Below are positions 26,178 to 34,932 of a stretch of 64,000 nucleotides of DNA, one piece after another. This DNA is from Myxococcus qinghaiensis (lineage in GTDB: Bacteria > Myxococcota > Myxococcia > Myxococcales > Myxococcaceae). The translations under genes were made by a program, and so were the position numbers. Each line of letters begins with the position of its first letter. Positions within the stretch are counted from its first letter, which is position 1. The DNA lies in contig NZ_JAKCFA010000010.1 of NCBI RefSeq assembly GCF_024198215.1, positions 1-64,000 on the forward strand, given 5' to 3'. The notes beneath the pieces are model-generated. The model ran no database searches. It was not told the origin of the DNA and was given only the letters and a program-made list of their open reading frames with translations.

Positions 26178-26903
26178 ATGGGTACCGCCTTCATCACCGG
26201 AGCAGGCATTCGTGTCGGACGCGCGGTGGCAAAAGCCCTGGCGCGCGCCGGCTACGACCTGGCGCTGCACGCCCACCGCTCCTTGGATGCGCTGGCCTCG
26301 CTGGCGGACGAGCTTCGGGCCGAGGGCCGCCGCGTCACCCTCCATGCCGCCGACCTGAGCCAGCCCGACGCCGTCGACGCCCTGGCCGCGAGCGTGCGCG
26401 AGGCGTGGCCCGCGCTGGACGTGGTGGTCCACAACGCGGGCCTCTACGAGCGGGTCGACTTCGCGGCCATCTCACGCGAGCAATACCGCACCATGCTCGC
26501 CGTCAACCTGGACGCGCCCTTCTTCCTCACCCAGGCGCTGCTGCCCGCGCTGCGCGCCGGCAAGGACCCGCTGGTGGTGCACGTGGGCGACATCGCGGGC
26601 GAGCGTCCGGAGAGCCACTTCGCGCACTACTCGGTGAGCAAGGCGGGCCTGTTGATGCTGACGCGCGCGCTGGCGGTGGAACTGGCGCCGCACGTGCGCG
26701 TCAATGCCGTCTCGCCCGGAGTGGCCGCGTTCCCGGAGAGCTTCGACGCCGCCGCGCGCGAGCAGGTGCTGCGACACATCCCCATGGGGCGCGAGGGCAG
26801 CGTGGAGGACGTGGCGCGCACCGTCGTCTTCCTCGCGCGCGAAGCCCCCTATGTCACCGGACAGGTCATCGCCGTCGATGGCGGCAGGAGCGCGAGACTA
26901 TGA
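26178..26903 (+). CDS. short-chain dehydrogenase, probable pterin reductase (FolM-like)
   Basis: The ATG at 26178 opens a classical SDR: the cofactor motif TGAGIRVGRAVA, with an Arg favouring NADPH, the NAG motif VVHNAGLY, and the catalytic pair Y-S-V-S-K (HYSVSKAGLLML). FolM/pteridine reductases have the same T-G-x(3)-R-x-G opening. The next gene, a FolB-domain protein, overlaps it by four bases (ATGA), which strongly supports a pterin or folate role such as reducing dihydromonapterin or dihydrobiopterin. The exact substrate is an inference. Confidence 0.75.
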   Translation: MGTAFITGAGIRVGRAVAKALARAGYDLALHAHRSLDALASLADELRAEGRRVTLHAADLSQPDAVDALAASVREAWPALDVVVHNAGLYERVDFAAISREQYRTMLAVNLDAPFFLTQALLPALRAGKDPLVVHVGDIAGERPESHFAHYSVSKAGLLMLTRALAVELAPHVRVNAVSPGVAAFPESFDAAAREQVLRHIPMGREGSVEDVARTVVFLAREAPYVTGQVIAVDGGRSARL

Positions 26904-27745
26904 GCGCGGAGCTGGCTTTCCACCCGCCCGTCGTCAATGACAGCAAGGGCCGTCCGCTGGACGTCATCGAGCTGCGGGGGCTCACCGTGGACTGCATCGT
27001 GGGCGTGTACAACCGCGAGCGGGTCTCCGCGCAACCGCTCCGGCTGGACGTGGCCCTCTTCCTGGACACGCGCAACGCGGCGACGGGCGGCAGGCTGGCG
27101 CACACGGTGAACTACGGGCGGCTGGCTGGAGAGCTGCGCTTCCTCTTGGAGGCGTGTCGCTTCGAGCTGCTGGAGTCCGCCGTCGAGGCCGTGAGTCGTT
27201 ATCTGCTCGCTCCGCCCACCGTGGACGTGCCGCGCGCCCAGGTGCACGCGGCCACCGTGCGCGTCATCAAGCCCCAGGCGCTGGGCGGGCTCGCGGTGCC
27301 GTCGCTCCAGGTGCATCGCACGGCGGAGGAGATGGGCTACGCCTCGGAGGAGCGCTCCTTCGGTCGGATGGACATCATCCACGAGGGCGCGGGCTACGGC
27401 GTGTATCGGCTGCGCGTGAAGCCGGGGGGCACCGTTCCCGCCAGCTCGAACGCGGAGATGGAGGAGAGCGAGCTGGTGCTGGGGCCCGGCCTGGTGGCGC
27501 AGGGCCATCCCGTCGAGCGGGGCATGGCGTTCCATTGGCCCCGGGGCTTTCCGCGTCGCTACGACAACCCCACCGAGCAGGAGCAGACGGTGCTGAGTGT
27601 GTACCGGCCCCGCTTCATGGAGCCGGAGGCGAAGGCGGTGGAGCCGAGCGCCCCCGCGTCCGTGCTCCTGTCCATCACCGGCACGTCCTATTACCCCCAT
27701 GACGAGCCCGCCGCGCCCGGCCTGTCCGCCGACAAGCAGCCCTGA
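26900..27745 (+). CDS. dihydroneopterin aldolase (FolB) domain fused to a cupin-like domain
   Basis: The ATG at 26900 overlaps the SDR stop (ATGA). Residues about 18-135 match FolB: ELRGLTVDCIVGVYNRER, then HTVNYGRLA, FELLESAVEAVSRYLL and VRVIKPQALGG, including the catalytic Lys. The C-terminal 140 residues form a second domain with a cupin-like pattern (GYGVYRLRVKPGGTVPA, ESELVLGPGLVAQG, PVERGMAFHWPRGFPRRY). FolB proteins are normally about 120 residues, so the fusion is unusual. The C-terminal domain may bind a metal or pterin product, or be a regulatory module. Confidence 0.75.
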   Translation: MSAELAFHPPVVNDSKGRPLDVIELRGLTVDCIVGVYNRERVSAQPLRLDVALFLDTRNAATGGRLAHTVNYGRLAGELRFLLEACRFELLESAVEAVSRYLLAPPTVDVPRAQVHAATVRVIKPQALGGLAVPSLQVHRTAEEMGYASEERSFGRMDIIHEGAGYGVYRLRVKPGGTVPASSNAEMEESELVLGPGLVAQGHPVERGMAFHWPRGFPRRYDNPTEQEQTVLSVYRPRFMEPEAKAVEPSAPASVLLSITGTSYYPHDEPAAPGLSADKQP

Positions 27746-27774
27746 GCCAGAGGCGCACTCCCAGTGGGGGGACT

Positions 27775-27827
27775 GTTTCCCGGGCCGCGAGGCACGGTAT
27801 GACGCGGCCTCGGAGCCCAGGGGAAAC
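27775..27827 (+). promoter_or_regulatory. structured leader of the YhhQ-type gene that pairs its ribosome-binding site
   Basis: GTTTCCC (27775-27781) pairs with GGGAAAC (27821-27827), and inside this lies a 7-bp stem GGCCGCG (27783-27789)/CGCGGCC (27803-27809). The right arm of the outer helix includes the Shine-Dalgarno AGGGGA (27819-27824). The leader could therefore block translation of the transporter gene at 27834 when folded. Pairing is seen; control by a ligand is inference. Confidence 0.5.
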
Positions 27828-27833
27828 GACGGC

Positions 27834-28583
27834 ATGAACCTCGACAGACGGATGCAGCTCTTCGTGGTGCTGGCGGCGGTGTTCATCACATCGCTGGTGG
27901 TGGGAGACCTCATCGGCGTGAAGCTGTTCGAGGTCAACCTGGGCTTCGTGGTGGCGGTCATGTCCATTGGGATGCTGCCGTTCCCGGTGACGTTCCTGCT
28001 CACCGACATCCTCAACGAGTTCTACGGCAAGAAGGCCGCCCGCTTCGTCACGTGGGTGGGCTTCGGCATGGCCATCTTCGCCTTCACGGTGATTGCGATT
28101 GCGGTGGAGGTGCCCTTCGCTCCGCTGACGCGCGCGCCGGACTTCACGGGGACGGTGGAGGGCTCGTTCAACAACGTCTTCAGTGGCTCGCAGCGCATCC
28201 TGATGGCGTCGATGATTGCCTATCTGGTGGGCCAGTTCTGCGACATCTCCATCTTCAACCTGCTCAAGCGCATCACGAACAACAAGATGCTGTGGCTGCG
28301 TGCGACGGGCTCCACGCTGGTGTCCCAGCTCATCGACACCACGGTGGTGCAGTTCGTCGCGTGGACGGGTGTGCTGCCCACCGCCGTCATCTTCAACATC
28401 ATCGCCACGTCGTACATCGTGAAGCTGCTCATCGCGGTGGGCCTGACGCCGTTCGTCTACCTGGGCCACACGCTGGTGGAGCGCAAGCTGGGCATCAAGC
28501 CCGTGGTGCTGGGCGCGGACGGTGAGCCGCTCCCCGAGTCCCCGACGGGCGTCGCTGTTCCGGCCGAGTCGCGCGCCGCCTGA
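27834..28583 (+). CDS. yhhQ: queuosine-precursor transporter (YhhQ/COG1738 type)
   Basis: The start at ATG 27834 follows AGGGGA. The 249-residue protein is an integral membrane protein with about six helices. Its signature region TFLLTDILNEFYGKKAARFV, followed by later SQLIDTTVVQFVAWTG and the conserved GQFCDISIFNLLKR, is that of the YhhQ family (formerly DUF165), which imports queuine precursors such as preQ0/preQ1. It follows the FolB-cupin gene by 88 bases that can fold into a structured leader, so pterin and queuosine metabolism (both derived from GTP) lie side by side here. Confidence 0.85.
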   Translation: MNLDRRMQLFVVLAAVFITSLVVGDLIGVKLFEVNLGFVVAVMSIGMLPFPVTFLLTDILNEFYGKKAARFVTWVGFGMAIFAFTVIAIAVEVPFAPLTRAPDFTGTVEGSFNNVFSGSQRILMASMIAYLVGQFCDISIFNLLKRITNNKMLWLRATGSTLVSQLIDTTVVQFVAWTGVLPTAVIFNIIATSYIVKLLIAVGLTPFVYLGHTLVERKLGIKPVVLGADGEPLPESPTGVAVPAESRAA

Positions 28584-28589
28584 GCAGCG

Positions 28590-29900
28590 CTACGGCACCA
28601 GGCGTTGCAGGAAGACGTCCGCGTCGTCGGAGGTGAAGGGCTCCTCGCCGCCCAGCGCGCGCGTGCCGGAGAACACCCCGGTGCCCAGCAGGTCTCCTCC
28701 CGACAGGAAGGTGACGTCTCGCAGGCGGAGGCTCTCGTCGCAGGGCTGGGTGACGTAGGGCGCCTGCCACGACAGCTCACCTAGGGGTGACAGCCGAGCC
28801 AGCTCCGAGCCGCACCCGTGCCTCCAGAGCACCGCCGCGCCGCCATCCTCATCCGCCGCCAGGCGCGCGCCCTGGGGCTCGCCCGTGGTGGGGCTGGCCA
28901 GTGCGTGTCCCCACAGCGGTCGCCCCGCGGCGTCGGCCGCGAGCACGAAGGCCGCGCGCGAGCAGCCCTCCTCGGCACAGGTGGACTTGAGCACGGTGCC
29001 TCCCCAGTGGAGCGTGCCCTTGAAGTCACCGGTGAGCCGCAGTCCACCATCGGCCGCGAAAATCACCTGGGTGAAAGACGGGGCGGCCGGTCCCACCTCC
29101 AGCTCCCAGTACACCTCACCGACGGGCGACAGCCGGGCGATGAACCCGATGCTCTCCACGGGCGACAGCGGGCGTTGTCCCGCCAGCACCGCGCCGCCGT
29201 CGGAGTCCAACGCGACGGCGGAGGCGGAGGCGAGCGCGGGCATCTCCTGGGACCAGCGCGCCGTGCCTCGGGTGTCGTAGCGCGTCACCAGTCGGCCGTG
29301 CGCCACCACGACTTCGCCTTCGATATCAGGTGTCAGCGCCTTCACCGTGCCCGTCGCGCGTGCCCACCGGGGCGTGCCGTCCGAGGACAGCTTCGCCACG
29401 AAGTGGCTGTCGGTGATGAGCGTCTCTCCGAGGCGCAGCCGGCCCTCCAGCTTGCCCGCGACGAACAGCTCTCCCTCGGAGGAGACAGCGAGGAACTGCG
29501 CGTGGGCATGGGCCGTTCCGCCCTCGGAGGGCTCGGGCATGAAGCTCCGCGTCCACAGCACCTGTCCCGCGCCGTCATGGTGGGTGAGGGTGAGCGCCGT
29601 GCCGCTGGTGTCCGTCGAGGACGCATCGGGTGTGCTCGTCGGACGGGTGCTCCCCAGCAACACGCTGCCGCCCAGACCATCCGAGGCCACGGCCACCGCG
29701 TCCTGCTGTCCCAGCGTTCGCGAGTGAACGGTCCACCGCGCATCCCCCGGCTCCAGCATCGGAGGCTTGGGGGGTTGGGGCGGGGAGCCCGGGTCTTCTT
29801 CCTCGGGGCGTGGAGGCTCGGTGGACGCGCCGCTCCCACAGCCGAGTGCTGTCCACACGCTCAGCACCAGCCCCGCAGCGCCTGCCCGCCACCGTCCCAT
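28590..29900 (-). CDS. lipoprotein with beta-propeller repeats
   Basis: The start at ATG 29900 has GGAGA six bases upstream; ATG 29906 is an alternative. A lipobox (VWTALGC) is followed by a Pro/Glu-rich linker and then repeated blades of about 45 residues of the form A-V-A-x-D-x-x-G-x-V-x-L-x-G and W-x-R-x-x (for example VAVASDGLGGSVLLGS and FLAVSSEGELFVAGK), as in SBBP or PQQ-like propellers. The role is probably in ligand or protein binding on the cell surface. The stop sits six bases from the convergent YhhQ-type stop, and the gene is unrelated in function to its neighbours. Confidence 0.7.
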   Translation of the reverse strand: MGRWRAGAAGLVLSVWTALGCGSGASTEPPRPEEEDPGSPPQPPKPPMLEPGDARWTVHSRTLGQQDAVAVASDGLGGSVLLGSTRPTSTPDASSTDTSGTALTLTHHDGAGQVLWTRSFMPEPSEGGTAHAHAQFLAVSSEGELFVAGKLEGRLRLGETLITDSHFVAKLSSDGTPRWARATGTVKALTPDIEGEVVVAHGRLVTRYDTRGTARWSQEMPALASASAVALDSDGGAVLAGQRPLSPVESIGFIARLSPVGEVYWELEVGPAAPSFTQVIFAADGGLRLTGDFKGTLHWGGTVLKSTCAEEGCSRAAFVLAADAAGRPLWGHALASPTTGEPQGARLAADEDGGAAVLWRHGCGSELARLSPLGELSWQAPYVTQPCDESLRLRDVTFLSGGDLLGTGVFSGTRALGGEEPFTSDDADVFLQRLVP

Positions 29901-29995
29901 GTTCATTCTCCGCGAGTCCGCTCACCCTCCGGCCGGAGGCGAAGCTGGGGTGTGGTGCTCCCGGAGGCAAGGCCCGTGTCGGGGACTGAACGTCG

Positions 29996-30901
29996 TCAGC
30001 GCCGTGCGAGCGGGGCGAGGATGTCGCGCCAGTGCGAGTAGATGGAGAAGTGTCCGCCACCGGGGAGGAAGTGGGGCACGGTGCGCGGGATTCGCGAGGC
30101 GAGATAGCGCCCCATCTGCGGCGGGACGATGCTGTCGCCGTCCCAGTACCAGAGGTCCACCTCGCCGCGAAGCTCCTCCAGCGGGACGTTCCACGGTGAC
30201 GCCAGGATGTGGGCCTCGCGGCGCATGCCCGCCACGCCTCGGCGCGTGGCCTCTCGTCGCCAGCCCTGCACCTGCGCGGCGATGTGCGGGTCCGACAGCA
30301 CCAGCCGGTCATCCTCCGACGCATGCGCCAGCAGCGCCGCCAGCGCGCGCTCCGGATTCGCGCGCACCTGCCGGTCATGCATCGCCAGCAGCGGATGCAA
30401 GAGCCACTCGGGCCACGCGGCCATCGCGTAGGCGTTGCGGTAGTCGCGATTGACGCCCTCCATGCCACCGGGCCGCTTCAGCGGCGAGGCCCCGGAGACG
30501 ATGGCGGAGCGGATGATTCGCTCGCCCAGGCGCCACGCGGAGGCCGCGACATAGGGGCCGCCCGCGGACACACCGAAGAGGGAGAAGCGGCCAATCTTGA
30601 GCGCGTTGGCGAGCTGCTCCAGGTCCTCCGGGAAGTCCAACAGCGTGCGGTCGGACTGGTAGTCGGACAGCCCGTAGCCGGGTCGGTCCGGAGTGATGAG
30701 GCGCACACCGAGCCCATACGTGAGCCGGTCATCCGGGTGGCGCATGTAGCGCGAGCCCGGGTTGCCGTGGACGAAGAACACCGGGACTCCGTCCAGGTCT
30801 CCCGACTCCACATACGCGAGCCGTCGCCCGTCCTTCAGCCGGAGCACACCCTCGCGGACCTGCACGCCGGTGCCCGAAGTCGATTCAGAAGCGGAGTGCA
30901 T
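29996..30901 (-). CDS. alpha/beta hydrolase in the PHA synthase operon
   Basis: The ATG (30901-30899) shares one base with the PhaC stop (TGATG), so the two are translationally coupled. The 301-residue protein has FVHGNPGS (oxyanion region), PDRPGYGLSD, and the nucleophile Ser112 in GVSAGG, followed by a DGDSIVP Asp and a GGGHFSIYS His. It is a complete alpha/beta-hydrolase triad. Its place behind phaC suggests an intracellular PHA depolymerase or a related esterase, but neither is proven. Confidence 0.8.
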   Translation of the reverse strand: MHSASESTSGTGVQVREGVLRLKDGRRLAYVESGDLDGVPVFFVHGNPGSRYMRHPDDRLTYGLGVRLITPDRPGYGLSDYQSDRTLLDFPEDLEQLANALKIGRFSLFGVSAGGPYVAASAWRLGERIIRSAIVSGASPLKRPGGMEGVNRDYRNAYAMAAWPEWLLHPLLAMHDRQVRANPERALAALLAHASEDDRLVLSDPHIAAQVQGWRREATRRGVAGMRREAHILASPWNVPLEELRGEVDLWYWDGDSIVPPQMGRYLASRIPRTVPHFLPGGGHFSIYSHWRDILAPLARR

Positions 30902-32025
30902 CACGGCTCCATCGCTCGCGAGCGCGCGGCAATCCACTCGGAGATGGAGGGCCAGACGTGGGTGGGGCCCTTGCTGGAGGCGGACAGGCCGATGTGGCCC
31001 ACCGGATAGCGCCGCGTCTGCGCGTCCTTCGTGCCCACCAGGTCGACGAGCGGCTCGCTCATGGCGGGGAAGGCGATGGTGTCGTGCTCGGCGATGACGT
31101 TGAGCACCGAGGCTTGGATTCTGCCCAGGTCCACGTTCTCCCCGCCGACCTTCATGCGGCCCTGGTGGAAGAGGTTCTGCTGGTAGCAGTCCTTGATGTA
31201 CTGGCGATACACCTCGCCGGGGAAGGGCACCGGGTCGGAGCCCCATCGCTCCATGGCGAGGAACGTGCTGACGAAGTCCGGGTCGTCGATGCGCCGGCAC
31301 ACCTCCAGCCAGCGTGTGAGTCGCTGCACCGGGGCCACCATGAGGAAGCCGCTCTCCAGCACGGGCGTGGGCACGTTGCCGTAGGCATCCACGAGCGAGT
31401 CCACGTCGAAGTGGTTGGCCGCGGTCCACAGCGTGTAGACACCGCCCTTGCTGAAGTCCACGGGCGTGGCCTGCGCGACGAGGTTGCGCACGCCCTCGGG
31501 ATACAGCGACGTGTAGGCCAGCGCGAGCGTGCCGCCCATGCAGTAGCCGTAGAGCGTGAGGTCCCGGCTCTTGCTGACCCGCAGCGTCCAGCGCACCGCC
31601 GTCTGGATGAGCCCGCCGAGCAGGTCAGACCAGGTGAGCCGCTCCTCCTCCTGGCCCGGCACGCCCCAGTCGATGGCGTACACGTCGAAGCCCTCCTGCG
31701 TGAGGTGCTCGATGAGGCTGCGACCCGGCAGGAAGTCGAGGATGTACCAGCGATTGATGAGCGAGTAGACGAACAGGATGGGCGTGCGGTGGCGCCGACG
31801 GGGCGCGGCGTAGCGCAGCAGCCGCATGCTGCCCCGCGTGTACACCACGGTGTGGGGCGTGGCGCTGATGGGCGGCTCACGCACTCCGGAAGCCCGCTCG
31901 ATGAAGGGCTTGAGGTACGGGTAGGGATTGAAGGGGCGGGCCTTGAGCGCGTGCGCGACGGCGCGCGTGAGCTCGAACTGCCCGGTGACGAAGGAGCGGA
32001 GCCGCTGGGGCGTGGACGCGGTCAT
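30901..32025 (-). CDS. phaC: class III polyhydroxyalkanoate synthase subunit
   Basis: This 374-residue protein has the PHA synthase signatures. The catalytic Cys162 sits in GYCMGG (lipase-like box), with Asp315 in AEHDTIAFP and His344 in VGHIGLS, and the family motifs TPILFVYSLINRWYILDF and YAIDWGVPG are present. The length and the partner upstream fit the class III enzyme (PhaC plus PhaE). It polymerises 3-hydroxyacyl-CoA into storage granules. It starts two bases after the stop of the PhaE-like gene. No phaA or phaB is nearby. Confidence 0.85.
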   Translation of the reverse strand: MTASTPQRLRSFVTGQFELTRAVAHALKARPFNPYPYLKPFIERASGVREPPISATPHTVVYTRGSMRLLRYAAPRRRHRTPILFVYSLINRWYILDFLPGRSLIEHLTQEGFDVYAIDWGVPGQEEERLTWSDLLGGLIQTAVRWTLRVSKSRDLTLYGYCMGGTLALAYTSLYPEGVRNLVAQATPVDFSKGGVYTLWTAANHFDVDSLVDAYGNVPTPVLESGFLMVAPVQRLTRWLEVCRRIDDPDFVSTFLAMERWGSDPVPFPGEVYRQYIKDCYQQNLFHQGRMKVGGENVDLGRIQASVLNVIAEHDTIAFPAMSEPLVDLVGTKDAQTRRYPVGHIGLSASSKGPTHVWPSISEWIAARSRAMEP

Positions 32026-32027
32026 GT

Positions 32028-32453
32028 TCAGGCGCCGGGCTTGGTGGGAGGGCTGTCGGTGGGAGCGGGCTCGGCGGCGGACTCCTTCCGATGGAGCAGG
32101 TCCACCACCACCTCCAACTGGGAGCCGAGCGCCTCCACCTGGTCATTCACGCGGCGGAGCTGGTCTCGGAGGTTCTCCACCTCGGACGTCGTGGGCAGGC
32201 GCAGCGTGTGGAGCGCGTTCTCCACCAGGCTGTTGCGGCGGATGCGCGCGTTGAGGCCCTGGCGCAGCACGGTGCCGCTGGCGCGCAGGTAGGTGGGGCT
32301 CTCGGAGACGCGCGTGAGGAAGCGGGTGAGGCCCTGCTCGGCGCGGGTGAACACCTTGCCCGTGCGAGTCTCCGGGTGGGTGAGGTGGCCCAGGAGCTTC
32401 AGTCCCCGGGCGAGGAGTCCCCTGGGCGGAGGCGGGCGGTCCGAGTCGCTCAT
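32028..32453 (-). CDS. phaE: PhaE-like/phasin-type partner of PhaC
   Basis: The 141-residue protein is short for PhaE but carries the C-terminal PhaE-like pattern: a Pro-Thr-Thr motif and a coiled coil (LPTTSEVENLRDQLRRVNDQ, then VEALGSQLEVVVDLLHR), plus an Ala/Pro-rich tail. The N-terminal part is basic (RGLLARGLKLLGHLTHPE). It is two bases upstream of phaC and probably forms a complex with it. The ribosome-binding site GGAGG is only one base from ATG, which is closer than usual. Confidence 0.65.
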   Translation of the reverse strand: MSDSDRPPPPRGLLARGLKLLGHLTHPETRTGKVFTRAEQGLTRFLTRVSESPTYLRASGTVLRQGLNARIRRNSLVENALHTLRLPTTSEVENLRDQLRRVNDQVEALGSQLEVVVDLLHRKESAAEPAPTDSPPTKPGA

Positions 32454-32564
32454 GCCTCCAACGTTAGCCCAGGCCGCCCCAGGGGCGCAGGGCCCCTTGT
32501 CCGAAAAGTGAATGGTGATTCATGTTTCGAGCAGGCGGGGAAGCACCGCGTCATGGCGGGCCCG

Positions 32565-33596
32565 CTACTTCGAGGCGTAGCCCTCGAAAGTCCTGGGGAT
32601 GCCCTTGTCCTCGTCCACGTTGTTGAAGGTGACGGGGATGCTGTCGCCGCCCTTCTCCACGTCGAAGTGGATGTGGCCGGTGAGGCTGTTGCCCACGTTG
32701 CCCACCTCCGCGAGCTGCTGTCCCTGACTCACCGTGTCGCCCACGCCCACCTTCGCGGTGCCCTGGGAGATGTGGAAGTAGCGGCCCACGGTGCCGTCGC
32801 CGTGCGCGACTTCGATGCGGTTGTTCGGCTTGTCGCCGCCGTTGCCGCTGTTCGTGTCCACCACGCGCGACACCGTGCCCGCGCGCGCCGCCAGCACCGG
32901 GGTGCCGCACTGCCGACGGAAGTCCCAGGCGTATTCCTCGTCGTCGTTGTGGTTCAGGTGGGAGTTGTTGCCCTGGATGACCCAGGAGCGGTCTCCCTCG
33001 GGGTAGGGCAGGCGGTAGGGGGAACTCGACGAGGTCGGGTACTCGCCACTGTCGATGGAGCCGCGCAGCACCAGCCACGCGCCGAGCCAGAACAGCCCGA
33101 TGACGCCGTAGACGATGGCGCCCGCGAGCACGATGTTGCGCACCCGGTGCAGCTCCACCTGGGCCGCGCGCCCCTCGAGCATGTTCCGCGCGATGTGCGG
33201 GAAGGCGAACCAGAAGGCGAAGGCGGCGATGCTGCCGACGATGCCGCCCCAGTGGTAGAGGTTCGCCAGGAACGTGGGGCCACACGCGGCGAACGCTCCT
33301 GGCGCCAGCGCGACGGCGGTGAAGAGCGAGGCGATGGCCGCCGCCAGCAAGGTCCTCGACGTCCAGCGCAGGCTCTCGTCGGCCTTGTCGCCGTCTCCCC
33401 TGGCCACCGGCACCGAGAAGCGCAGCGCCTGGATGACCAGGGCGATGAGGGCGGCCCAGACGAGCAGCCCCAGCACGGAGGAGAGCACCATGGGCGTCTC
33501 TCCCGTCAGGCCCGCGAAGGACGCGCCGAACATGACCAGCGCGTACACGCCGAAGACCGCGAGGATGATGGAGATGGTCGTGCCGTAGCGCTTCAT
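32565..33596 (-). CDS. membrane-anchored M23 (LytM-type) metallopeptidase
   Basis: The start at ATG 33596 opens a 343-residue protein with about four or five hydrophobic segments in the first 170 residues. A C-terminal M23 domain carries the zinc ligands in HLNHNDDEEYAWDF and NSLTGHIHFDVEKGG (HxH pair), with GYRYFHI-like FHISQG between them. M23 peptidases cut peptidoglycan cross-links, or sometimes serve as scaffolds. The catalytic residues are all present, so it is likely an active wall hydrolase on the periplasmic side. Confidence 0.8.
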   Translation of the reverse strand: MKRYGTTISIILAVFGVYALVMFGASFAGLTGETPMVLSSVLGLLVWAALIALVIQALRFSVPVARGDGDKADESLRWTSRTLLAAAIASLFTAVALAPGAFAACGPTFLANLYHWGGIVGSIAAFAFWFAFPHIARNMLEGRAAQVELHRVRNIVLAGAIVYGVIGLFWLGAWLVLRGSIDSGEYPTSSSSPYRLPYPEGDRSWVIQGNNSHLNHNDDEEYAWDFRRQCGTPVLAARAGTVSRVVDTNSGNGGDKPNNRIEVAHGDGTVGRYFHISQGTAKVGVGDTVSQGQQLAEVGNVGNSLTGHIHFDVEKGGDSIPVTFNNVDEDKGIPRTFEGYASK

Positions 33597-33818
33597 CGCG
33601 CGTCCCCCCGCCTCGCGAGCATCGACCCGCCGGGAACTCCGGCGCGGAGCGCGAGACCTCTCCCTCCTGGAGTTGAGGTGGGCGGAGCTGTGACGCCGCC
33701 AGGCGATGGAGCCGGCCTCGGACGGGATGGCGTGTCGGGGATGGGGCTGTCGGGGCCTCGCGAGGCGCCCGACGCCTGGAGGGCAGGCGAGCACCCCTTC
33801 GGGTGCCCACCGCGTGGC

Positions 33819-34568
33819 TCAGCCCTGGCGCTTCACCGCGAGCGGCCCGAAGGCCTGGGCCACCGGCATCAGTGACATGACGTTGATGTTCACGTGCGCC
33901 GGCCGCGAGGCCACCCAGTGCACCGCGTCCGCGATGTCCTCGGGTGTCAGCGGCTGCGTGTTGGCATAGGGGGCCGCGGCGCGCGCGGCGTCGCCCTTGA
34001 ACCGGATGTTGGAGAACTCCGTGCCGCCCACGAGCCCGGGCTCGATGTCCGTCACGCGCACCGCCGTGCCGAGCAGGTCCGCGCGCAGGTTGAGGCTGAA
34101 CTGCTGCACGAAGGCCTTCGTCGCGCCGTACACGTTGCCACCCGGATACGGATAGTCCGCCGCCACCGAGCCCATGTTGATGATGTGGCCCCGGTTGCGC
34201 GCCACCATGCCGGGCAGCACCGCGTGCGTGCAGTAGAGGACCCCCTTCACGTTCGTGTCGACCATCACCTCCCAGTCGTCGAGGTGCGCCGACTGCGCCG
34301 CTTCCAACCCCAGCGCCAGCCCCGCGTTGTTCACCAGCACGTCCACCTCGGCGAAGTCCGCCGGCAGCGCGCCGAGCACCTTCGCCATCGCCTCGCGCTC
34401 CGTCACGTCGAGCGTCACCGGCAGCAGCCGCTCACCCAGCTCCGCGCGCAGCTTCTCCAGCAGCTCTGTCCTGCGTCCGGTGGCGATGACTCGCGCACCT
34501 TCGCGGATGAAGCGACGCGCGATGGCCAGGCCGAACCCGGCCGTGGCTCCCGTAACCAGCACGTTCAT
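33819..34568 (-). CDS. ydfG: NADP-dependent 3-hydroxy acid dehydrogenase
   Basis: The 249-residue SDR matches Escherichia coli YdfG closely along its whole length: VLVTGATAGFG, IATGRR, ILVNNAGLALG-type LVNNAGLALGLE, the catalytic GGNVYGATKAF, and TDIEPGLVGGTEFSNIRFKG. YdfG oxidises L-allo-threonine and serine and reduces malonic semialdehyde in pyrimidine breakdown. The start at ATG 34568 has AAGGGA upstream. The 220 bases between it and the M23 peptidase gene hold no gene. Confidence 0.9.
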   Translation of the reverse strand: MNVLVTGATAGFGLAIARRFIREGARVIATGRRTELLEKLRAELGERLLPVTLDVTEREAMAKVLGALPADFAEVDVLVNNAGLALGLEAAQSAHLDDWEVMVDTNVKGVLYCTHAVLPGMVARNRGHIINMGSVAADYPYPGGNVYGATKAFVQQFSLNLRADLLGTAVRVTDIEPGLVGGTEFSNIRFKGDAARAAAPYANTQPLTPEDIADAVHWVASRPAHVNINVMSLMPVAQAFGPLAVKRQG

Positions 34569-34932
34569 GGCGTTCCCTTTGAGTGCGATGCCCGCGCGCT
34601 AGATGGCACGGGGCTCGCGCCCACGCCAGCATGCCCGCGCTCTGAGCGACCTGCTCTCCGAGTGAAATCCCGCCGGCCCGAAGCGGGAATGAAACCGCCT
34701 TCATCCGCACACCTGTACAGGCAACAGCGCGAATGCGCGGCCCCGCGCGCATCAGTCTGACTTCTTCGCGCTCAACGCAACCCCGCGAAATCCCATTTCC
34801 TGCCTCCTTGCCCTGCGGCCTGGCAAGTCTGGGTTGCCGTTGCACCGGGGAATGAACAGGCCGCGCGCCTCGATTGGCGGCCGTCCTCGCGAGCGCCCCA
34901 CACGCCGCGACCCACACATGGAGTCTGACAGG
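34569..34932. other. 364-base divergent intergenic region
   Basis: It separates ydfG from the beta-helix lipoprotein gene and should hold both promoters. It includes the perfect palindrome CCTGTACAGG at 34712-34721, a TCCCGC/GCGGGA stem-loop at 34667-34687, and an ATGAA/TTCAT repeat with a six-base spacer. None matches a site I know, and no ORF here has a usable ribosome-binding site. Confidence 0.5.

Noticed and set aside
30958..32292. Plus-strand open frame of 444 codons across the phaC region
   Set aside because: It is antisense to phaC and the PhaE-like gene and shows the skewed composition of a shadow frame.
34712..34721. CCTGTACAGG as a LexA site
   Set aside because: It is a perfect palindrome but matches no LexA consensus I know, and neither neighbour is an SOS gene.
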